A DNA stretch of 64,000 nt from JBBROS01 sp965260995 (GTDB taxonomy: Bacteria > Pseudomonadota > Alphaproteobacteria > Acetobacterales > Acetobacteraceae), in NCBI GenBank assembly GCA_965260995.1, contig CBDHCD010000003.1, positions 2,195,050 to 2,259,049 on the forward strand, given 5' to 3'. Positions 42,990 to 51,360 of this stretch are shown here, one piece after another (the first letter of the stretch is position 1; the number at the start of each line of letters is the position of its first letter). A model generated the notes under the pieces. The model did no database searches, was not told the origin of the DNA, and saw only the letters and a list, made by a program, of their open reading frames with translations. Position numbers and translations under genes: made by a program.

Positions 42990-43954
42990 CTCTTGACCCG
43001 GCGCAGGGCGGCGTTGCCGAAGCTGCCCGCCTGCTGGCCGAGGGGGCGCTCGTCGCCTTCGGCACCGAGACCGTCTACGGCCTCGGCGCGGACGCGACCA
43101 ACGGCCTGGCGGTGGCCGCGATCTTCGCCGCCAAGGGACGCCCGCACTTCAATCCCCTGATCTGCCACTATCCTGGCGCGGAGGCGGCCTTCGCCCACGT
43201 CGAGGCCTCCGACCACGCCCGCCGTCTCGCCGAGGCCTTCTGGCCCGGCCCGCTGACCCTCGTGCTGCCGCGCCGGGTCACTTGCCCGGTGGCGCTGCTG
43301 GCCGGGGCCGGGCTCGAGACCCTCGCCTCGCGCGTCCCGTCCCATCCCGACGCCCTCGCCCTGCTGCGCGCGGTCGGCCGCCCCGTGGCCGCGCCGTCGG
43401 CCAACCGTTCCGGCGAGGTGTCGCCCACCACGGCCGCCCACGTGCTCGCCGGGCTGGGCGGCCGCATCGCCGCCGTGCTGGACAGCGGGCCGTGCCGGGT
43501 CGGCGTGGAGAGCACCGTGCTCGACCTCGCCGCCGGCGCGCCGTGCCTGCTGCGCCCGGGGGGCGTGCCGGTCGAGGCGATCGAGGCGCTGATCGGGCGC
43601 GTCGGCCGCGGCCTCACGCCCGCCGCGGCCGAGCGCCCGCGCACCTTGCGCTCCCCCGGCCTGCTCGTGTCCCACTACGCCCCCCGGCTTCCCGTGCGGC
43701 TCGAGGCCGACCGGCCCGGCGCGGACGAGGCGCTGCTGGCCTTCGGCCCCTCGCTCGACGCCGCCGCCACCTTCCAGCTCAGCGCGGCGCGGGACCTGAC
43801 GGAGGCGGCCTCGCGCCTGTTCGCCGGCCTGCGCTGGCTGGACGAGGAAGGCGCACGCCTCGGCCTGGGGCGGATCGCGGCCATGCCGGTGCCGCGCGAC
43901 GGCCTCGGCCTCGCGATCAACGACCGCCTGCAACGCGCGGCGGCGCCCCGCTGA
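42980..43954 (+). CDS. L-threonylcarbamoyladenylate synthase, Sua5 type
   Basis: 324 residues from the GTG at 42980. The YrdC/TsaC domain is shown by FGTETVYGLGADATN, KGRPHFNPL, PSANRSGEVSPTTAAHV and GVESTVLDL; residues from about 215 (LRSPGLLVSHYAPRLPVRL) form the Sua5 C-terminal domain. It makes threonylcarbamoyl-AMP for the t6A modification at position 37 of ANN-reading tRNAs. In the uninterrupted ancestor, its start probably overlapped the cysQ-like stop. Its stop overlaps gtrA (TGATG). Confidence 0.93.
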   Translation: MTAALDPAQGGVAEAARLLAEGALVAFGTETVYGLGADATNGLAVAAIFAAKGRPHFNPLICHYPGAEAAFAHVEASDHARRLAEAFWPGPLTLVLPRRVTCPVALLAGAGLETLASRVPSHPDALALLRAVGRPVAAPSANRSGEVSPTTAAHVLAGLGGRIAAVLDSGPCRVGVESTVLDLAAGAPCLLRPGGVPVEAIEALIGRVGRGLTPAAAERPRTLRSPGLLVSHYAPRLPVRLEADRPGADEALLAFGPSLDAAATFQLSAARDLTEAASRLFAGLRWLDEEGARLGLGRIAAMPVPRDGLGLAINDRLQRAAAPR

Positions 43955-44394
43955 TGGCGGGCCGCACGATGCTGGCCCGGCGGATCGCGCGCTTCGGCAC
44001 GCCGAGCCAGCGCGCGCTGGTGGTCGACTTCGCGCGCTTCGGCATCGTCGGCGCCAGCGGCTTCGTGGTCGACACGGCGGTGATCTACACCGTGCGCGCC
44101 CAGCTCGGCCTCTACTGGGCGGGCGGCCTCTCCTACCTGGTCGCCGCCACCTGGACCTGGGCCTTCAACCGGATGTGGACCTTCGCCGGCCAGGGCAGCG
44201 GCCCGTTGTGGCGGGAGTGGCTGCGCTGGATGACGGTCAACGCCTCCGGCCTCGTGTTCAACCGCGGCGCTTACGTGCTGCTCATCGCCTACGTGCCCGC
44301 GTGCCGCGAGCATCCGGTGCTGGCCGTCGCGGCCGGGTCGGTCTGCGGCATGTTCGCCAACTTCTTCCTGTCGCGCCGCCTCGTGTTCCGCTGA
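43954..44394 (+). CDS. GtrA-family membrane protein
   Basis: 146 residues with four hydrophobic helices and the family hallmarks RFGIVGASGFVVDTAV, WTWAFNRMWTF, NRGAYVLLI and FFLSRRLVF. GtrA-like proteins are thought to move or flip polyprenyl-linked sugars across the inner membrane for surface glycosylation. Translationally coupled to the Sua5 gene. No glycosyltransferase lies beside it. Confidence 0.88.
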   Translation: MAGRTMLARRIARFGTPSQRALVVDFARFGIVGASGFVVDTAVIYTVRAQLGLYWAGGLSYLVAATWTWAFNRMWTFAGQGSGPLWREWLRWMTVNASGLVFNRGAYVLLIAYVPACREHPVLAVAAGSVCGMFANFFLSRRLVFR

Positions 44395-44583
44395 GGCGCG
44401 GCCGGCGATGCCGCGCCCGGCGCTGTCGGATTTCTTTACAACTCGACGCCGGCGGTTCTGTCCTGCTGAGGCTAACAGATTGAGACATTGTTAACTTCTG
44501 ACGTGGCATGAGCTTTGCAGATGTTAACGCTGATAGGCCGAACTGGCTCTGTCTCGAAAAACGTCAGCGTTAGGAGAACGCCC

Positions 44584-45471
44584 ATGACCTTTAAAACAAC
44601 CTGCCTCGCGGCGGCATCCCTCGTCGCGCTGATGGGGGCGTCCCGCGCCGCCCACGCCGAGGCCTACGCCTTCGGCACCCTCAGCTTCACCAACCTGAGC
44701 CTGAGCGGCCTGACCGCGCCGGGGGTGACGGTGGACAGCGCCAACGTCTCCAGCCGCGACAGCGCCAACTATCTCTCGTTCGCCCCGGCCGGCAACGCGA
44801 CCGGCCCGACCAACGCGAGCAACCCGCTGACCCAAGGCTCGGACGCGGCCCAGGCCTACTCGGGTCCCGGCCCGGCCCCGGGCCAGAACAACTTCGGCCA
44901 GGCGCTGCAGACCACCTTCGGCACCCGCGGCGACTCCAACCTGGTCGGCAACTTGCTGACCGGCGTCGGCACCGGCGCGAACGACGTGGCCGAGGGCCAC
45001 CTGGGCAGCATCGGCAACGGGTCGTCCACGGCCGGCACCTCGACCGGCTTCAACATCACGGTCGGCGTCGGCCAGCAAACCACGTTCACGCTCAGCTTCA
45101 ACGCTTCCAACTCCTTGACCGCCACGACCACCGCCCCGAACGAGTTCTCGAGCGCCTCGGTGAGCGCCAGCTTCAGCGTCTCGCAGGGCAACTCGACGAC
45201 CCCGATCACCTTGTTCTCGCCCAACGAGCTGAACGCGGCGGTGAGCTCGTCCGGCAACGGCAACAACCAGTCGATCACCAACCCGTCCGCGTTCTACACC
45301 ACCTCCGTGACGCTCGATCCCGGCATCTACCAGTTCTCCCTGCTGTCGGGCGCGCAGGAGCAGGTCATCGTCGGCGCGCCGCCCGCGCCGGTGCCGGAGC
45401 CGATGTCGCTCGCCCTGCTCGGCAGCGGCCTCGTCGGCCTCGGCCTCGCCCGGAGCCGCCGCCGCCGCTGA
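44584..45471 (+). CDS. PEP-CTERM sorting-domain exported protein
   Basis: 295 residues; TAGGAGAACGCCC precedes the ATG. A signal peptide (LAAASLVALMGASRAAHAEA) leads into a Ser/Thr/Asn/Gly-rich mature region. The C-terminus is a textbook PEP-CTERM signal: PVPEPMSLALLGSGLVGLGL followed by ARSRRRR. Such proteins are sorted, and probably cleaved, by an exosortase, usually with exopolysaccharide systems. No exosortase gene is in the window, but an exosortase-associated acyltransferase lies 2.1 kb downstream. The preceding 189 bases hold no gene and likely include its promoter. Confidence 0.9.
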   Translation: MTFKTTCLAAASLVALMGASRAAHAEAYAFGTLSFTNLSLSGLTAPGVTVDSANVSSRDSANYLSFAPAGNATGPTNASNPLTQGSDAAQAYSGPGPAPGQNNFGQALQTTFGTRGDSNLVGNLLTGVGTGANDVAEGHLGSIGNGSSTAGTSTGFNITVGVGQQTTFTLSFNASNSLTATTTAPNEFSSASVSASFSVSQGNSTTPITLFSPNELNAAVSSSGNGNNQSITNPSAFYTTSVTLDPGIYQFSLLSGAQEQVIVGAPPAPVPEPMSLALLGSGLVGLGLARSRRRR

Positions 45472-45546
45472 CGCCCGCCGCGATGTGATGTAGTCGGAAC
45501 GGGGCAGCGCGGCGACGCGCTGCCCCCAACGTTTTGGCGGGACCGG

Positions 45547-47541
45547 ATGGCGCGGGCAGATTTCCCCTACGACGAAGCGTTCAGCCGCAACATCGGCTGG
45601 GTCACGGAATGGGAGCAGGCCCTGCTCCGCGGCAAGTCGGTCGCCATCGCCGGCATGGGGGGCGTCGGCGGCGTCCATTTCCTGACCTTGGCCCGCCTCG
45701 GCGTCGGCGCGTTCCGCATCGCCGACTTCGACACGTTCGACGTGGTCAACTTCAACCGCCAGGCGGGAGCCAGCGTCGACACGGTCGGCCGGCCCAAGCT
45801 CGACGTGATGGCCGAGATGGCGCTGGCCATCAACCCGACCCTCGGCCTCGCCCGCTTCCCCGAGGGCGTCACCCCCGAGACGGTGGACGCCTTCCTCGCC
45901 GGGGCCGACCTGTTCGTCGACGGCTTCGACTTCTTCGCCCTGTCGATCCGCCGCCTGGTGTTCGCCCGCTGCGCCGCCCTCGGCATCCCGGCCGTCACCG
46001 CCGCCCCCATCGGCATGGGCGTCGGTTACCTGGCCTTCGTGCCCGGCGGCATGACGTTCGAGCAGTATTTCCGCCTCGAAGGCCAGCCCGAGACCGAGCA
46101 GTACTTGCGCTTCTTCCTCGGCGTCGCGCCGCGCGGCCTGCACGCGGCCTACCTGGTCGATCCGAGCCGGATCGACCTCGCCGCCAAGAAGGGGCCGTCG
46201 ACCGCCGCCGCCTGCCAGCTCTGCGCCGGCGTCGTCGCCACCCTCGGCCTCAAGCTGCTGCTGCGCCGCGGCGACGTGAAGCCCGCGCCGTTCCACCACC
46301 ATTTCGACCCGTACCTCGGGCGCTACGCCGTCACCCGGCTGCCGCGCGGCAACGACACGCCGGCGCAGCGCCTCCGCCTCGCCGTCGTGCGCCGCAAGAT
46401 GGCCGCCGCCGGGCCGGGCCGCGCGGCCGAGCCGCCGGACGCGTCCGCCTCGCCGGCTCCTGCCGCCGCCGCCTCCCCGGTCGAGCGCATCCTCGGGGCC
46501 GCGCGCTGGGCCCCGAGCGGCGACAACTCGCAGCCCTGGCGGTTCGAGGTCACCGGCGAGGATTCGGCGCGCATCCGCCTCACCAGCGAGGCCGGGCAGA
46601 ACCCCTACGACTTTCGCGGTGGCGAGCCGTCCATCCTGTCGGGCGGCATGTTGCTCGAGAGCCTGCGCATCGCCGCCACCGAGCAGGGCCGGGCCATGAC
46701 CTGGTCGGTGCGGCGCGACGAGAACCCCTACGAGATCGCTGCCGCCTTCCCGCTCGCGGAACAGACGGCGGCCGATCCGCTCGCCAGCGCGCTGTCCCAC
46801 CGCTCGGTCGACCGACGCCGCTACCGCACCCGCCCGCTGACCGAGGCGGAGAAGGCGGCCCTGGCCGACGCGCTCGGCCCCGGGCTGGCGGTGACGTGGC
46901 ATGAGTCGCGCGACGCCCGGCTGCGCATGGCCGGGCTCGGGGCGCTCGCCACCGACATCCGCCTGCGCATTCCGGAAGCGTTCGCCGTCCACCAGCAGGT
47001 GATCGACTGGGGCAAGGGCCATAGCCCGACCGGGATGCCGGCCGGCTCCATCGGCCTCGACCGCAGCACGCTCGCGGTGATGCGCTGGGCGATGCGGCGG
47101 TGGTCGCGCATGGACCGCATGAACCGGGTGTCGGGCACCTGGGCCGCCTCCTTGCAGCTCGACCGGCTCCCCGCCCTGGGCAGCGCCGCCTTCTTCACCT
47201 TGGAGCCGACCGCCGCGCCACCCGGGCCTCGGGTGGAGCGGCTGCTCGACGCGGGCCGCGGCATCCAGCGCTTCTGGCTCACCGCGACCCGGCTCGGCCT
47301 GGCCCTGCAACCGGGCCTGGCGACGCTGATCTTCGCCCAGTACGGCGCGGACGACGCCCCCTTCACCGCCGACCCGAGGCTGCGCGCCAAGGCGCGGCGG
47401 CTGGCCGGGCAGTTCGGGGCCGTGCTCGGCCGGACGCCGGACCAGGTCGTATTCCTCGGCCGCATCGGCGAGCCGCGGCCGGGCTTGCCGAAGCTCCGCT
47501 CCGTCCGCCGCCCGCTGCGAGAGCTGATCGAGCGGTCCTGA
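45547..47541 (+). CDS. ThiF/E1-like adenylyltransferase fused to a nitroreductase-like domain
   Basis: 664 residues. Residues 1 to about 285 form an E1-like domain: GMGGVGG (36-42), IADFDTFDVVNFNRQ (58-72), the GRPKLD Lys (84), DLFVDGFD and a single zinc-type CQLC (223-226). After a Pro/Ala linker (about 290-310), residues 315-664 form a nitroreductase-like flavin domain beginning ILGAARWAPSGDNSQPW. Mycobacterial Rv1355c (annotated MoeY) has, as I recall, a comparable E1-nitroreductase layout. The likely chemistry is adenylation of a carboxyl group combined with a flavin redox step, on an unknown substrate. It is convergent with an N-acyltransferase gene 54 bases away. Confidence 0.85.
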   Translation: MARADFPYDEAFSRNIGWVTEWEQALLRGKSVAIAGMGGVGGVHFLTLARLGVGAFRIADFDTFDVVNFNRQAGASVDTVGRPKLDVMAEMALAINPTLGLARFPEGVTPETVDAFLAGADLFVDGFDFFALSIRRLVFARCAALGIPAVTAAPIGMGVGYLAFVPGGMTFEQYFRLEGQPETEQYLRFFLGVAPRGLHAAYLVDPSRIDLAAKKGPSTAAACQLCAGVVATLGLKLLLRRGDVKPAPFHHHFDPYLGRYAVTRLPRGNDTPAQRLRLAVVRRKMAAAGPGRAAEPPDASASPAPAAAASPVERILGAARWAPSGDNSQPWRFEVTGEDSARIRLTSEAGQNPYDFRGGEPSILSGGMLLESLRIAATEQGRAMTWSVRRDENPYEIAAAFPLAEQTAADPLASALSHRSVDRRRYRTRPLTEAEKAALADALGPGLAVTWHESRDARLRMAGLGALATDIRLRIPEAFAVHQQVIDWGKGHSPTGMPAGSIGLDRSTLAVMRWAMRRWSRMDRMNRVSGTWAASLQLDRLPALGSAAFFTLEPTAAPPGPRVERLLDAGRGIQRFWLTATRLGLALQPGLATLIFAQYGADDAPFTADPRLRAKARRLAGQFGAVLGRTPDQVVFLGRIGEPRPGLPKLRSVRRPLRELIERS

Positions 47542-47595
47542 CGGCCGCGAAGGCCCGCCGCGCCCTGGCGGCAGCGTGGCGGCGGCGGGTGCGGC

Positions 47596-48294
47596 TCAGG
47601 CCGCCTGCCGCTGCCCCGCCTGCTGCCAGGCATCCTGGTTGGCCGCCTGCGCCCTGCCGGCGATGAAGCCCCAGATCTCCGGCTGCTCGTCGCGCATCCG
47701 GTCCAGCATGGAGGCGACCTCGCATACGGCCGGCTGGCGCAGGCCGTGGTACTCGATGGCCGGGCCGATCGGGGTGAAATGGATCGCCGAGGCGCGGAGC
47801 AGGCGCAGCAGGGTGCGCTCCATCATAGCGCACCAATGGGTCACGCCAACTTGCTTGCTAAGAAGAACCAGACCTTGTACTAAGGCGAGGCGGGACAGGC
47901 TGGTCGACTCCATGCTCAGGCCGCGCCGCTCTTTCGAGATCGCGAACCGGGACACTTCGGCGATGGTCCGCGTTGGCAGGCCATTGAATTGGTCGCGGTC
48001 GCATACCTGATGCATGGGGAAGCAGTCAAACGGGCGTTTGATGCGAGGCAGGATCAATCGCGCCGTGCCGATCACCTCCCCGCTCGCCCGCTTGCGCAGG
48101 AGGACGTGCTGTGAGTAACGATCGAACTCGTCGATCTCAATATCGTTTTGCCCGGCTTCGTAGCCGCGTTCGAGGCAGTAGACTTGGTGTCGCAACTGGT
48201 GCGCTTCATGGACGGAACTTGGCGTGCGTGCGATCTCTACGAGCAGCTCTGATTGGGCGACTTGTATAGCCGAAGCGATCGTTAGTTCTCTCAT
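47596..48294 (-). CDS. PEP-CTERM/exosortase-associated N-acyltransferase (FeeM / autoinducer-synthase-like)
   Basis: 232 residues. HQLRHQVYCLERGYE, EFDRYSQHVLLR, VIGTARLILP and IAEVSRFAISKERRG match the pattern of TIGR03694 acyltransferases, a GNAT-type group related to N-acyl amino acid synthases and acyl-homoserine-lactone synthases. The reaction is presumed to be transfer of an acyl chain to an amino group. The C-terminal tail (about 205-232) is Gln/Ala-rich. Composition in the first half is AT-richer than its neighbours. It is convergent with the E1-nitroreductase fusion and divergent from a 65-residue gene. Confidence 0.82.
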   Translation of the reverse strand: MRELTIASAIQVAQSELLVEIARTPSSVHEAHQLRHQVYCLERGYEAGQNDIEIDEFDRYSQHVLLRKRASGEVIGTARLILPRIKRPFDCFPMHQVCDRDQFNGLPTRTIAEVSRFAISKERRGLSMESTSLSRLALVQGLVLLSKQVGVTHWCAMMERTLLRLLRASAIHFTPIGPAIEYHGLRQPAVCEVASMLDRMRDEQPEIWGFIAGRAQAANQDAWQQAGQRQAA

Positions 48295-48426
48295 GCTGTT
48301 CCGTGGCCTCCAATCGGGCGATCACAATTTCGTGGTATCGGGTTTTGAGACACTTAGCAACGTTTGGCTTGTCAGCAGTTGGCGTATGGTCGTTGACAAT
48401 CGTTAAGAAAATTTGGACAATGCGAA

Positions 48427-48624
48427 ATGGCGGATAAGCCGGCTGTTGGTGTCGAAAATGTGGCAACGAGCTTGGCCGTGATCGCCGACCGCGCCCGCGC
48501 CAAGGGCCGTCGCGCCAAAGCTGACAAGTATTTGTTGCTCGCCTGGGCGGCTTACGACGCGCACGAGCGCGTCTCAGCCGCCGCTTTCGCCGTGACGCGA
48601 TCGCCGTCAGCGAAGGGGCGCTGA
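48427..48624 (+). CDS. Small basic protein, unknown
   Basis: 65 residues from an ATG with only a weak upstream ribosome-binding site. The centre, VIADRARAKGRRAKADKYLLLAWAAYDAHE, is a basic then amphipathic helix. Composition is intermediate between the AT-rich divergent region and the GC-rich downstream genes. No family recognised. It is divergent from the N-acyltransferase, across 132 bases that must hold promoters for both. Confidence 0.5.
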   Translation: MADKPAVGVENVATSLAVIADRARAKGRRAKADKYLLLAWAAYDAHERVSAAAFAVTRSPSAKGR

Positions 48625-48685
48625 ACCCGCCGGGGCCGCCTCCCCGGCCTGGCCTTTTCCCCGAGCCTCGCTATACCGGCCGCCC

Positions 48686-50311
48686 ATGACGGAGCAATGC
48701 GACTACCTGGTCATCGGCGGCGGCACCGCCGGGTGCATCCTCGCCGCGCGGCTGTCGGAGGACCCGTCGGTCACCGTCGTCCTGCTGGAGGCCGGGCCGC
48801 CCGACAGCGACCCCTGGATCCACATCCCCGCCGGCTACGCCCGCCTGTTCGCCAGCGGCAAGTTCGATTGGAAGTTCGCCACCGAGCCGGAGCCGGAACT
48901 CGACGGTCGCCGGGTCCCCTGGCCGCGCGGGCGGGTGCTCGGCGGCTCCGGCTCCATCAACGGCCTCGTGTTCCTGCGCGGCTCGCCGCACGACTACGAC
49001 CGTTGGGCCCAGTCGGGGGCGCGCGGCTGGTCCTACGACGACGTGCTGCCGGTGTTCCGCCGCATCGAGCACTGGCAAGGCGCTGACAGCCCCGCCCGCG
49101 GCCGGGGCGGCCCCGTCCCCGTCGGCGAGCCGGCCAGCCTCAGCCCGGCCGCCGCCGCCTTCCTCGCCGCCTGCGAGGCCGCCGGCTTCCCTCGCCACGA
49201 GGACGTCAACGCCCACGCCATCGAGGGCGCGGCCCCCATGCAGCTTAACGTCCGCCGCGGCCGCCGGGTCAGCACCGCCCAGGCCTACCTTCGCCCGGCC
49301 CGGCGGCGGCCCAACCTGCGCGTCCACACGCGCGCCACCGTCACCCGCCTCCTGATCGAGCGGGGACGGGCCGCCGGCTGCTTGGCCAGCCGCGACGGCG
49401 CGCCGCCCGCGCCGATCCACGCCGCGCGGGAGGTGATCCTCTGCGCCGGCGCGATCGTCTCGCCCAAGCTGCTGATGCTGTCCGGCATCGGCGACGGCGC
49501 GGCCTTGCAGGCGCTCGGCCTACCGGTCCACCTGCACCGCCCCGCGGTCGGCCAGAACCTCCAGGACCACCTCATCGCGCGCCTCGTCTATCGCACCCGG
49601 CCCGCCGGCACGATGAACGAGCGCGCCGGCACGCTCGCCCGGCGGGCGGCGATGGCGCTCGGCTACGCCGTCCACCGCCGCGGGCCGATGGCGGTCGGCG
49701 CCAGCGAGGCCACCCTGTTCGCCCGCGCGGTGCCCGGCGCGGAGGAGGCCGACATCCAGCTCCAGTTCATCAATTTCAGCCTCGTCCCCGGCCAGGGCTA
49801 CACCCTGGCCCGCCATCCCGGCGTCATGGTCAATTTCGGCCAGTGCCGGCCCGACAGCCGCGGCTCGGTGACCCTACGCGGCCCCGATCCCGCGGCCCCG
49901 CCGGTCATCCAGGCCAACTACCTGTCGGCCCCGTCCGACCAGCGCGCGATGATCGAGGGCGCGCGCCTCGCCCGACGGATCGGCCGCACCGAGCCGTTCA
50001 GCCACCTCGTGCTGGAGGAACTCGCCCCGTCGCCCGATGCCGAGGACGACGGGGCGTTGCTGGCCTACGTCCGCGCCACCGGCACCACGGTCTACCACCC
50101 GTGCGGCACCTGCCGCATGGGCGGCGACGACTCCGCCGTGCTCGACCCGCGCCTCCGCCTGCGCGGCTTGGACGGCCTGCGCGTCGCCGACGCGTCGGTG
50201 ATGCCGCTGGTGCCGTCCAGCAACATACAGCCCGCGGTGATGATGGTCGCCGAGCGCGCCGCCGACATGATCCGGGCCGACGCGCTGGCGTCCGGGAGCC
50301 GGGCGGCGTGA
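48686..50311 (+). CDS. GMC-family FAD oxidoreductase, choline/alcohol dehydrogenase type
   Basis: 541 residues. The FAD Rossmann motif is VIGGGTAGC (residues 9-17), GMC signature 1 is GRVLGGSGSINGLVFLRG and signature 2 lies around GAIVSPKLLMLSGIG. The catalytic region is YHPCGTCRMG with an Asn in SSNIQPAVMMVAER. It oxidises an alcohol to an aldehyde; BetA-type choline dehydrogenase is one option, but no betaine genes are nearby. Its stop overlaps the methyltransferase start (GTGA). Confidence 0.9.
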   Translation: MTEQCDYLVIGGGTAGCILAARLSEDPSVTVVLLEAGPPDSDPWIHIPAGYARLFASGKFDWKFATEPEPELDGRRVPWPRGRVLGGSGSINGLVFLRGSPHDYDRWAQSGARGWSYDDVLPVFRRIEHWQGADSPARGRGGPVPVGEPASLSPAAAAFLAACEAAGFPRHEDVNAHAIEGAAPMQLNVRRGRRVSTAQAYLRPARRRPNLRVHTRATVTRLLIERGRAAGCLASRDGAPPAPIHAAREVILCAGAIVSPKLLMLSGIGDGAALQALGLPVHLHRPAVGQNLQDHLIARLVYRTRPAGTMNERAGTLARRAAMALGYAVHRRGPMAVGASEATLFARAVPGAEEADIQLQFINFSLVPGQGYTLARHPGVMVNFGQCRPDSRGSVTLRGPDPAAPPVIQANYLSAPSDQRAMIEGARLARRIGRTEPFSHLVLEELAPSPDAEDDGALLAYVRATGTTVYHPCGTCRMGGDDSAVLDPRLRLRGLDGLRVADASVMPLVPSSNIQPAVMMVAERAADMIRADALASGSRAA

Positions 50312-51360
50312 GCCCTCCGGCCAGCCGACCCCGCCGCCGCCCCGACCCGCCCCTCGGCTCCCCGCGTCCCGATCATTGCATCGACCGCGCCTGGTGCGAC
50401 GTGCAGGGGGCGTACCTCCAAGGTTGGGCCCACCTCGGCTCCGCGCCGTTCGACGGCCTCGCGCTGTGCTGCGCCGGGCAGCGCCAGCCGCTCGACCTGC
50501 ACGACCGGCCCGACGTCCACGCCGCCTTCCCCGGCCTGCCGCCCGGCCAGCCCGTCGGCTTCGCCGGCTACCTCGCCTGCCCGCCGTTCCAGCCGGTGTC
50601 GCTCGAATTGCGCGGCGGCGGCGGGGTCTTGGCCATCCCCGTCGCCGTCGGCCCGGGCTGCGGCCCGCGGCCCGTCCCCGGCACCGGCGGCGACGCGCCG
50701 GTCGACGCCTTCGCCGACGCCATGAAGGCCCGGGGCGGCGCCGTGCTCGAGATCGGCGCCCGCGTCGTCGGCCGGCACAGCAGCCTCAACGCCGCCCGGT
50801 TCGCGCCGGAGTGCCGCTTCATCGGCTGCGACATCCATCCCGCCCCCGGCGTCGACCTGGTCGCGGACGCGCACTTCCTCAGCCACGCGGTCGCGCCGGG
50901 CAGCCTCGACGGCGTGTTCTCGATGGCCGTGCTGGAGCACCTCGCCGCCCCGTGGCTGGTGGCGGCCGAGGTCAACCGCGTGCTCAGGCCCGGCGGCGAG
51001 ACGCTGCACCTGGTGCCGCAGGCCTGGCCGATGCACGAGCGCCCGAACGACTTCTGGCGCTTCTCCGACGCCGCCCTCGCCGTGCTGTTCGGGCCGGCCA
51101 CCGGCTTCGAGGTGCTGGAAGCCCGCCTGTCCGTGCCGGTGCAGGTCGTGCCGCCGCCCTCGTTCCGCCACGGCGCCTACCTGCACCTGCCGCTCGAATA
51201 CGCCTTCGGCGCTGCCTGGATCCGCGCCCGCAAGGTTGCCGAGCTGCCGCCCGCCGCGGTCGCCTGGCCGCTCGCCCGCGCCCAGTCCGAGCAGCAGAGC
51301 CGCGCTTACCCGGCCCAAGGACTGGCCCAGGGGCCGGCCCAAGAGTCGTCCCACGCGTGA
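50308..51360 (+). CDS. SAM-dependent methyltransferase-like protein with N-terminal extension
   Basis: 350 residues from a GTG. About 130 residues with no domain I recognise, including a Pro/Arg-rich start, precede a class I methyltransferase core: VLEIGARVVGRHSSLN, CRFIGCDIH, VFSMAVLEHLAAP and NRVLRPGGETLHLVPQ. The SAM loop (EIGAR) is slightly unusual. Substrate unknown. Overlaps both neighbours by four bases, so it is part of a three-gene unit with the GMC oxidoreductase and a 2-hydroxyacid dehydrogenase. Confidence 0.78.
   Translation: MSPPASRPRRRPDPPLGSPRPDHCIDRAWCDVQGAYLQGWAHLGSAPFDGLALCCAGQRQPLDLHDRPDVHAAFPGLPPGQPVGFAGYLACPPFQPVSLELRGGGGVLAIPVAVGPGCGPRPVPGTGGDAPVDAFADAMKARGGAVLEIGARVVGRHSSLNAARFAPECRFIGCDIHPAPGVDLVADAHFLSHAVAPGSLDGVFSMAVLEHLAAPWLVAAEVNRVLRPGGETLHLVPQAWPMHERPNDFWRFSDAALAVLFGPATGFEVLEARLSVPVQVVPPPSFRHGAYLHLPLEYAFGAAWIRARKVAELPPAAVAWPLARAQSEQQSRAYPAQGLAQGPAQESSHA

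Noticed and set aside
44524..47310. Minus-strand open frame of about 930 codons opposite the PEP-CTERM and E1-nitroreductase genes
   Set aside because: Composition is that of an antisense shadow and it crosses two genes with solid motifs.
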